Assembly: GCA_964569315.1 (NCBI GenBank) | Contig: CAZMUZ010000064.1 | Location: 1 to 20,763 of the forward strand | From: CADEFF01 sp964569315 | Lineage (GTDB): Bacteria; Pseudomonadota; Alphaproteobacteria; Dongiales; Dongiaceae | Direction of reading: 5' to 3' | Length of the DNA stretch: 20,763 nt | Part shown: in pieces, positions 13,619-20,763 of the stretch | Numbering within the stretch: position 1 is the stretch's first letter | How the letters are laid out: the number at the start of each line of letters is the position of its first letter | Translations under genes and position numbers: made by a program | Notes under the pieces: model-generated | What the model was told of the DNA's origin: nothing | Seen by the model: the letters and a program-made list of their open reading frames with translations, nothing else | Databases searched by the model: none

Positions 13619-15112
13619 TCAGACCGGCTCGGTCAGGAGCGAAAGCTGCGCCGGGCGCTCGCCCTCGGCGATGTCGGTGAGCGTCGTCGGGTAGTCGCCG
13701 GTGAAGCAGGCATCGCAATAGCGCGGCGCCCGCGGATCGCGGCCGGGCGCGCCCATGGCGCGATAGAGCCCGTCGATCGAGACGAAGGCGAGGCTGTCGA
13801 CGCCGATGATGCGCGCCATCTCCGGAATGTCGTGCCGCGCGGCGAGCAGCTTGTCCCGTTCCGGCGTGTCGATGCCGTAGAAGCAGGAATGGGTCGTGGG
13901 CGGGCTCGAGATGCGCATATGCACCTCGCGCGCACCGGCATGGCGGACCATCTCGACGATCTTCTTCGAGGTCGTGCCGCGGACGATGCTGTCATCGACC
14001 AGGATGACGCGGCGCCCGTCGAGCTTGGCGCGGTTCGCGTTGTGCTTGAGGCGAACGCCGAGATTGCGGATATGGTCGGACGGCTCGATGAAGGTGCGGC
14101 CGACATAGTGATTGCGGATGATGCCGAGTTCGAACGGAATCCCGGCCTCCTCGGCATAGCCGAGCGCCGCCGGCACGCCGGAATCGGGAACCGGCACGAC
14201 GACGTCGGCGGCGATGCCCGCCTCGCGGGCAAGCTCGGCGCCGATGCGCTTCCGCGCCTCGTAGACGCTCTGCTGCTCGATGAAGCTGTCGGGGCGCGCG
14301 AAGTAGATGTATTCGAAGATGCAGAAGCGATGCGGCTGCTTCACGAAGGGCTTGAGGCTGCGCACGCCCTGTTTGTCGATCACCACGACTTCGCCCGGCT
14401 CGAGATCGCGGACATAGGTGGCGCCGATGATGTCGAGCGCGCAGGTTTCCGAGGCGAGGATGGTGGCATCGCCGAGCCGGCCCATCAGCAGGGGCCGCAC
14501 GCCGAGCGGATCGCGTACGCCGATCACCTTGTCCTCGGCCATCGCCACCAGCGAGTAGGCGCCCTCGACCTGCTGCAGCGCCTGGACGAAGCGGTCGACG
14601 ACCGTGCCGCGTCCGGCGGCGGCCATCAGGTGAGTGATGACCTCGGTGTCGGTGGTGGACTGGAAGAGCGAGCCGCGCCGCACCAGGTCGCGGCGCAGCG
14701 CGTAGGCGTTGGTGAGGTTGCCGTTGTGGGCGATCGCGAAGCCGCCGACCTCGAGATCGGCGAAGAGCGGCTGGACATTGCGGAGCACCGTCTCGCCGGT
14801 CGTGGAGTAGCGCACATGGCCGATTGCCGCATGGCCCTTGAGCCGACCGACCACCGCTTCGGAGGAGAAATGGTCGGCCACATGGCCAAGCTCGCGATGC
14901 GCGTTGAAGCGCCCGTCGAAGGAGACGATGCCGGCCGCCTCCTGGCCGCGATGCTGCAGCGCATGGAGGCCGAGCACCGTGAGGGTTGCGGCCTCCTCAT
15001 AGCCGTAGATGCCGAACACCCCGCACTCCTCGCGGAGATGGTCGTCGTCGTAGGGATTGGTGATGGCCAGTGCCATGGGCTCTCCGGGCTGGGCGGCGCT
15101 GGGTTCGGTCAT
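13619..15112 (-). CDS. purF: amidophosphoribosyltransferase
   Basis: A 497-residue enzyme for the first committed step of purine synthesis: PRPP plus glutamine gives phosphoribosylamine. An N-terminal propeptide ends at EEC, and the nucleophile C30 in ECGVFGIYG would be exposed by self-cleavage. The Ntn-glutaminase domain shows LHALQHRGQEAAGIVSFDG and IAHNGNLTN. The phosphoribosyltransferase domain carries VILVDDSIVRGTTSKKIV. The four cysteines of the B. subtilis-type [4Fe-4S] cluster appear to be kept, in RFCIFEYIY, SCFYGID and YCDACFTGDYP. The ATG at 15110-15112 overlaps the cvpA stop by four bases; a second ATG 36 bases later (MALAITNPY) is possible. Expression is coupled to cvpA. Confidence 0.97.
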   Translation of the reverse strand: MTEPSAAQPGEPMALAITNPYDDDHLREECGVFGIYGYEEAATLTVLGLHALQHRGQEAAGIVSFDGRFNAHRELGHVADHFSSEAVVGRLKGHAAIGHVRYSTTGETVLRNVQPLFADLEVGGFAIAHNGNLTNAYALRRDLVRRGSLFQSTTDTEVITHLMAAAGRGTVVDRFVQALQQVEGAYSLVAMAEDKVIGVRDPLGVRPLLMGRLGDATILASETCALDIIGATYVRDLEPGEVVVIDKQGVRSLKPFVKQPHRFCIFEYIYFARPDSFIEQQSVYEARKRIGAELAREAGIAADVVVPVPDSGVPAALGYAEEAGIPFELGIIRNHYVGRTFIEPSDHIRNLGVRLKHNANRAKLDGRRVILVDDSIVRGTTSKKIVEMVRHAGAREVHMRISSPPTTHSCFYGIDTPERDKLLAARHDIPEMARIIGVDSLAFVSIDGLYRAMGAPGRDPRAPRYCDACFTGDYPTTLTDIAEGERPAQLSLLTEPV

Positions 15113-15816
15113 TGCGTGCCTTGGATCAGCCGCTCGAGATCGCCTCGTTCGGCATCGTTATAGCCCGATGGCTTCTGGCTGCCAGCGGAATCCGGTCCGG
15201 CATCGCTGCCCTGCGTTCCTGCCGGGGCCGGGGTGCCGGTGCCCGAGAGATCCCGCAGATCCTGCAAGGTTTCTCCCGTGCCGATGGCCTGGTTGACGGC
15301 GTCGCGGGCCTGGTCCGCGGCGGCATTGCCCCGCTCCAGCGCCGACTCGGGCAGGAGCGATTGCAGGAATTCCGCGCCGGTCTGGATGAGGGGCAGGGTG
15401 CGGGCCTCCTCGATCCAGGCCGGTTGCTCCTCGGATCGCGGAAGCACCCAGACCGCCACGAGATAGGCGAGGCAGACCACCACCGCGCCGCGCACCAGCC
15501 CGAAGACGAGGCCGAGCGAGCGATCGACGGCGCCGAGACCGGTCAGATGGACCGTCTTGGCGACCATGTGGCTGAGCACGGTCAGGAGGATGAGTACGAC
15601 GACGAAGATCGTGACGCCGGTCACGATATCGGCGACCAGGGGCGAGCCGATGTAGCTGCGCGCGATCGGCTGCGCCAAGGGAAACCCATAAATCGCCGCG
15701 ATCGCGGCGCCGACCCAGGCGCCGATCGACAGCACCTCGCGCACGAAGCCGCGGGCGAAGGCGATCGCGGCCGAGATCAGCAGCACGAGGATGACGATGA
15801 TGTCGGTGATGTTCAT
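15109..15816 (-). CDS. cvpA: CvpA family inner-membrane protein
   Basis: A 235-residue protein with four hydrophobic segments in the first 130 residues: DIIVILVLLISAAIAF, LSIGAWVGAAIAAIYGF, VTGVTIFVVVLILLTV and LVRGAVVVCLAYLVAVWVL. The motif ARGFVREVLSIGAW after the first segment is the CvpA family mark. Family members are needed for colicin V production in E. coli and are linked to envelope stress and bile resistance; the molecular role is not settled. A soluble tail (about 140-235) is rich in Ala, Gly, Pro and Asp and is probably disordered. The location directly before purF matches the classic cvpA-purF pair. It starts 28 bases after radA ends, and its stop overlaps the purF ATG. Confidence 0.93.
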   Translation of the reverse strand: MNITDIIVILVLLISAAIAFARGFVREVLSIGAWVGAAIAAIYGFPLAQPIARSYIGSPLVADIVTGVTIFVVVLILLTVLSHMVAKTVHLTGLGAVDRSLGLVFGLVRGAVVVCLAYLVAVWVLPRSEEQPAWIEEARTLPLIQTGAEFLQSLLPESALERGNAAADQARDAVNQAIGTGETLQDLRDLSGTGTPAPAGTQGSDAGPDSAGSQKPSGYNDAERGDLERLIQGTQ

Positions 15817-15844
15817 GCCAACCGCATTCCTACCCAGCCATCCG

Positions 15845-17260
<1,416 letters not shown>

Positions 17261-17303
17261 GATCAGGCCTGCCCTTTCCGGGCGGTGGCAGTGCGCCGGC
17301 GGC

Positions 17304-18083
17304 TCACAATGGCCGCACCGGCATCGTGATCGGCCCCTCGGCGCGGCCGTGGATGAACTGGTCCACATGATCGTTGCCGGAGCGGTCGATCGCCTCGACC
17401 GGCCCCTGCCAGATGATCCGACCACCATAGATCATCGCGATGCGGTGCGCGATGCGCCGCGCGCTCGCCATGTCGTGGGTGATCGAAAGCGCGGTCGCGC
17501 CCAGCTCGCCGACGCATTTGCGGATCAGGTCGTTGATCACATCCGACATGATCGGATCGAGGCCGGTGGTCGGCTCGTCGAAGAAGATGATCTCGGGCTC
17601 GCGGGCGATGGCGCGGGCGAGCGCCACGCGCTTCTGCATGCCGCCCGAAAGCTCGGCCGGATGGAGCTCGGCCACGTCGGGGCCGAGCCCCACGGCGGCG
17701 AGCTTGCGGAGCGCCACTTCCTTCGCCTCGCGGCGCGGCTTGCCGTCGCCGGCGATGAGGCCGAAGCCGACATTCTCCCATACCGGCAGGCTGTCGAAGA
17801 GCGCGGAACCCTGAAACAGCATGCCGAACTTCGCCATGATCCGTTCGCGCTCGCCGCCATCGAGTCCGACCGTCTCCTCGCCGTCGATCTTGATGCTGCC
17901 GGAATCCGGCGTCATCAGCCCGAGGACGCATTTGATGAGCACCGACTTGCCGGTGCCGGAGCCGCCGATCACGACCAGGGATTCGCCGACGCCGATATCG
18001 AGGTCGATTCCCTTCAGCACCGCCTTCGGCCCGAAGGATTTGGTGAGGCCGCGGATCGCGATCTTGGGCTGCCGGTCGTTCAT
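17304..18083 (-). CDS. mlaF: phospholipid-transport ABC ATPase MlaF-like
   Basis: A 259-residue ABC ATPase. Walker A is GGSGTGKS (40-47), Q-loop Q91, signature LSGGMQKR (from 145), Walker B and D-loop FFDEPTTGLDP (from 167), and switch His H203. The insertion DGEETVGLDGGERERIMAKF and MLFQGSALFDSLPVWENV match the MlaF/TtgA2 subfamily. This subfamily drives lipid movement between the membranes together with MlaE, MlaD and MlaB. Its ATG overlaps the stop of the mlaE gene (18080-18083, ATGA). MlaD and MlaC genes are not next to it here. Mla function is assigned by family and by pairing with the permease. Confidence 0.92.
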   Translation of the reverse strand: MNDRQPKIAIRGLTKSFGPKAVLKGIDLDIGVGESLVVIGGSGTGKSVLIKCVLGLMTPDSGSIKIDGEETVGLDGGERERIMAKFGMLFQGSALFDSLPVWENVGFGLIAGDGKPRREAKEVALRKLAAVGLGPDVAELHPAELSGGMQKRVALARAIAREPEIIFFDEPTTGLDPIMSDVINDLIRKCVGELGATALSITHDMASARRIAHRIAMIYGGRIIWQGPVEAIDRSGNDHVDQFIHGRAEGPITMPVRPL

Positions 18084-18853
18084 CGGGCGAAGAACAGTTC
18101 GGTCACGATGTAGTTGCTGATCAGGATCAGGATCGAGGCGGAAACCACCGCGTTGGTGGTGGCGCCGCCGACGCCCTGAGCGCCGCCGCGCGAATGGAAG
18201 CCGTGATAGCAGCCCATCAGCGCGATCATGAAGCCGAACACCGCCGCCTTCACGAGGCCCGATATCACGTCGAGCGGCTCGAGGAAGGAGAGGGTGTTGT
18301 GGATGTAGATGCCGGGGTTGAAGCCGAGCTTGTAGATGCTGACGATATAGCCGCCGAAGATGCCGATGATGTCGGCGATCAGCACGAGGAAGGGGAGCAT
18401 CGCGGTGGCGGCGAGCAGCCGCGGCGCCACCAGATAGCGCATCGGGTTGGTCGAGAGGGTGGTGAGCGCGTCGATCTGGTCGGTGACCCGCATGGTGCCG
18501 ATCTCGGCCGCCATGGCGGCGCCGATGCGCCCCGCGACCATGAGGCCGGCCAGCACGGGCCCGAGCTCGCGGGTGAGCGAGACGACGACGACCTGCGGGA
18601 TCGCGGATTCGGCGCTGAAGCGCGCGAAGCCGGTGAAGCTTTGCAGCGCCAGCACCATGCCGGTGAAGACGGCGGTGAGGCCGACGACCGGCAGGGAGTA
18701 ATAGCCGATCTCGATCATCTGCTTGAGGATCAGGCGCGGATAGTAGGGCGGCCGGACGATGGCAAGAAGCCCGTCCAGCGCGAACAGGATCAGCCGGCCG
18801 AGCGTCTCGACCCCGTTGAGGAAGGTGTGGCCGATCGCCTGGAGGAAGGCCAT
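18080..18853 (-). CDS. mlaE: MlaE family ABC transporter permease
   Basis: A 257-residue inner-membrane protein with about five hydrophobic segments. The MlaE family core is visible: VGLTAVFTGMVLALQSF, LTRELGPVLAGLMVAGRIGA, MAAEIGTMRVTDQIDALTTL and the loop STNPMRYLVAPRLLA. It also has FGFMIALMGCYHGFHSRGGA and VGGATTNAVVSASILILI in the C-terminal half. MlaE forms the membrane channel of the Mla lipid transporter. Its stop overlaps the start of the mlaF gene, so the two are translated together. It starts 11 bases after the alr stop. Confidence 0.93.
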   Translation of the reverse strand: MAFLQAIGHTFLNGVETLGRLILFALDGLLAIVRPPYYPRLILKQMIEIGYYSLPVVGLTAVFTGMVLALQSFTGFARFSAESAIPQVVVVSLTRELGPVLAGLMVAGRIGAAMAAEIGTMRVTDQIDALTTLSTNPMRYLVAPRLLAATAMLPFLVLIADIIGIFGGYIVSIYKLGFNPGIYIHNTLSFLEPLDVISGLVKAAVFGFMIALMGCYHGFHSRGGAQGVGGATTNAVVSASILILISNYIVTELFFAR

Positions 18854-18864
18854 CGCGGTCGGAT

Positions 18865-19971
18865 TCAGCCGGCTGCGTCGGCGCCGAGATAGCGCCGCGG
18901 ATAGCGGCGTCCGAGCGCCGTCAGCATCTCGTAGCCGATGGTGCCGGCTTCGTTCGCGAGATCGTCGACGCTGTGACCCGGGCCGATGAGGTCGACCGCG
19001 GCGCCGCGGCGCGCCAGTTCCGGCGGCGCGTCGGTGACATCGAGCGTCAGCAGATCCATCGAGACGCGCCCCACCACTGGAACCCGGACCGGCCCGAGAC
19101 AGGCATGTCCCCGATTGCCGAGGGCGCGGAACAGACCGTCGGCATAGCCGGCGGAAACGGTCGCAAGGCGCGACGGCCGGGTCGTGCGATGCGTCGCACC
19201 ATATCCAACGGTCATATGGCTGTCAACGCGACGGACTTGCAGGATTTTCGCTTGCAGTCGAACGACTTGCCGCATCGGGTTGGCATGGCCGTTGAGCGGC
19301 GCGAGGCCGTAGAGCGCAGCGCCCGGGCGGGTCAGATCGAGATGATAGTCGGGCCCGAGGAAGATGCCGCTCGAGGCGGCGATGCTGAGCGGCACACGCC
19401 CGCCGCCGAGCCCGAGACTGTCGATCGCCGCGAGGAAGGCGGTCCGCTGCGCGGGGTTCATCGGGCTGGTCGCGTCGTCGCCGCAGGCGAGATGCGTCAT
19501 GGCGAGGACGAGCTCGAGCCGGCCCCGCAACCCGCCATCCCGGGCGAGCGCCGCCCATTCCTCGGGCGGCATGCCGAGGCGGGAAATCCCGGTATCGAGA
19601 TGCAGCACGGCCGGGCCGCCGCCGCTGCCGACCCATTCCCGGATCGCCTCGAGGCTGTCGAGGCAGGGGATGAGCCGGTGCGCGCGATAGAGGCGGGCGC
19701 GGCCGGGCTCGAGCCCGTTCAGGACATGAATGACGGCATCGGGCAGCAGGGCGCGGAGCTGGATGCCCTCGGCGAGCCAGGCGACGAAGAAGCGTCGCGC
19801 GCCGGCACCCGCGAGCGCAGGCGCGACCTTGGCCATGCCGAGGCCGTAGGCGTCGGCCTTGACCGCCGGCGCCAGCTCGGCCGCCGGCGCCCGCGCGGCC
19901 AGAAGCCGGTAGTTCGCGACGATCGCAGCGAGATCGATGGTAAGGAGCGCCGGCTCCTCAAGATCGGACAT
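18865..19971 (-). CDS. alr: alanine racemase
   Basis: A 368-residue PLP enzyme interconverting L- and D-alanine for peptidoglycan in the cytoplasm. The PLP lysine is K38 in APAVKADAYGLG, and the second catalytic base is Y257 in VGYGATHRT. Other marks are HLDTGISRLGMP, RPGAALYG, SAGYADGLFRALGNRG, GRVSMDLLTLDV and GYEMLTALGRRYPRRY. The residue that is a carbamylated Lys in the Geobacillus enzyme (two before DTG) is His124 here. I chose ATG 19969-19971 (MSDLEEPALL), giving a 14-base overlap with the dnaB 3' end; an upstream GTG at 19987-19989 is less likely. Translation coupling to dnaB is plausible because no clear ribosome binding site is seen. Confidence 0.95.
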   Translation of the reverse strand: MSDLEEPALLTIDLAAIVANYRLLAARAPAAELAPAVKADAYGLGMAKVAPALAGAGARRFFVAWLAEGIQLRALLPDAVIHVLNGLEPGRARLYRAHRLIPCLDSLEAIREWVGSGGGPAVLHLDTGISRLGMPPEEWAALARDGGLRGRLELVLAMTHLACGDDATSPMNPAQRTAFLAAIDSLGLGGGRVPLSIAASSGIFLGPDYHLDLTRPGAALYGLAPLNGHANPMRQVVRLQAKILQVRRVDSHMTVGYGATHRTTRPSRLATVSAGYADGLFRALGNRGHACLGPVRVPVVGRVSMDLLTLDVTDAPPELARRGAAVDLIGPGHSVDDLANEAGTIGYEMLTALGRRYPRRYLGADAAG

Positions 19972-20763
19972 CGGGCAGGCGGTCGTCACGCATGAGATCG
20001 CCGAACTTGGTCAGCATGCCGTCGAAGAAGAGCTCGACCGTCCCGATCGGGCCGTGACGCTGCTTGGCGATGTTGACCTCGGCCACGTTGTGGATCCGTT
20101 CGCCGCGGTCCTGCCAGCGCCCCATCCGTTCCTGGTACTTGGCGTCGGTCTCGTCCTCGCGCTGCTTCGGCTCGCTGCGCTCGTGATAGTACTGCTCGCG
20201 GAAAATGAACATGACCACGTCGGCATCCTGCTCGATCGAGCCGGATTCGCGGAGGTCGGCGAGTTGCGGGCGCTTGTCCTCGCGCTGCTCGACGGCGCGA
20301 CTGAGCTGCGACAGCGCCAGGATCGGCACGTCGAGCTCCTTGGCGATCGCCTTGAGGCCGCGCGTGATCTCGGAGATCTCCTGGACCCGGTTCTCGTTCC
20401 GCGCCGTGGGCGAGCCGCGCATGAGCTGAAGGTAGTCGATGACGATAAGCCCGAGGCCGTGCTGACGCTTGAGGCGGCGTGCGCGGGTGCGCAAGCCCGA
20501 GACGGTCATGGCGGGGGTGTCGTCGATGAAGAGGGGCAGGGTCGCCAGTTCCCGGGAGACCGCCACGAAAGTCGGGAAATCCTCCTGCTTCACGTCGCCC
20601 CGCCGGATGCGGTCCGAAGAAATGCCGCTCTGCTCGGCAAGGATACGCGTGGCGAGCTGCTCGGCCGACATTTCGAGCGAGAAGAAGGCGACCTTGGCGC
20701 CCTCCCGAACCTCGACTTTGCCGAACTCGTTAGCCAACTTGTTGAGCATCCGCGAGGGACTTG
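19958..20763 (-). CDS. dnaB: replicative DNA helicase DnaB, C-terminal part (partial)
   Basis: This is the C-terminal part (about 268 codons) of the hexameric helicase that opens the replication fork; the N-terminal domain, linker and Walker A lie outside the right edge. Visible motifs are VAFFSLEMSAEQLATRIL (H1a region), LFIDDTPAMTVSGLRTRARR, Walker B with IVIDYLQLM, and the H3/H4 region ISEITRGLKAIAKEL, ALSQLSRAVEQRED, LRESGSIEQDADVVMFI. The end contains NVAEVNIAKQRHGPIGTVEL and LTKFGDL. The 14 bases at the very edge read K-S-L-A in another frame, which would suit the Walker A end of DnaB, so a frameshift or assembly fault near 20750 is possible. The gene precedes alr, with a short overlap. 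Confidence 0.93.
   Translation of the reverse strand, partial: SPSRMLNKLANEFGKVEVREGAKVAFFSLEMSAEQLATRILAEQSGISSDRIRRGDVKQEDFPTFVAVSRELATLPLFIDDTPAMTVSGLRTRARRLKRQHGLGLIVIDYLQLMRGSPTARNENRVQEISEITRGLKAIAKELDVPILALSQLSRAVEQREDKRPQLADLRESGSIEQDADVVMFIFREQYYHERSEPKQREDETDAKYQERMGRWQDRGERIHNVAEVNIAKQRHGPIGTVELFFDGMLTKFGDLMRDDRLPDVRS

Noticed and set aside
13832..15163. Open frame on the plus strand opposite purF (443 codons)
   Set aside because: Antisense shadow of purF with no domain and no ribosome binding site.

Overview
The window is about 20.8 kb of GC-rich DNA from the chromosome of an alphaproteobacterium. It resembles the Rhodospirillales or a neighbouring order, but no rRNA or other strong taxonomic marker is present. 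The evidence is a gcrA-type cell-cycle regulator, a DUF2794 protein, two single-domain PAS_5 proteins, and the order dnaB-alr-mlaE-mlaF-radA-cvpA-purF-SDR facing yfgM-like-bamB-like-der. Nearly all of the DNA is coding. There are no tRNAs, rRNAs, CRISPR arrays or intact mobile elements that I can see, and no gene-free stretch longer than 300 bases apart from a decayed gene at the left edge.

Layout. (1) 1-290: a decayed C-terminal piece of a LysR-type regulator on the minus strand. (2) 299-3317: a small accessory module. A minus-strand pair (TPR-plus-winged-helix regulator, then a beta-propeller protein) diverges from a plus-strand pair (DUF899 thioredoxin-like protein, then a small membrane protein). 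(3) 3547-6552: a minus-strand operon holding a possible 44-codon ORF, a glutathione S-transferase, a low-molecular-weight phosphatase and dihydroxyacid dehydratase (ilvD). (4) 6688-7779: two tandem PAS_5 paralogues on the plus strand. (5) 7853-9230: gcrA, a DUF2794 protein and a small lipoprotein on the minus strand. (6) 9370-12903: a YfgM-like anchored protein, a BamB-like lipoprotein and the ribosome-assembly GTPase Der on the plus strand, in the same order as enterobacterial yfgM-bamB-der. (7) 12885-20763: a long minus-strand run of housekeeping genes, read dnaB, alr, mlaE, mlaF, radA, cvpA, purF, SDR, with several 4-base stop/start overlaps. dnaB is cut by the window edge.

How the genes fit together. 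The right half covers core functions: replication and recombination (DnaB, RadA), D-alanine for peptidoglycan (Alr), phospholipid trafficking (MlaEF), purine synthesis (PurF), outer-membrane assembly (BamB-like) and ribosome assembly (Der). The left and centre hold the less well-known material. This is the four-gene DUF899/beta-propeller/double-winged-helix module, the PAS_5 pair, and the gcrA region, where GANTC methylation sites cluster upstream of gcrA and of the yfgM-like gene. I found no clear-cut new system. The best candidates for follow-up are the four-gene module at 299-3317, the clustered GANTC sites, the coupled small ORF upstream of the GST gene, and the alanine racemase with His in place of the usual carbamylated Lys.
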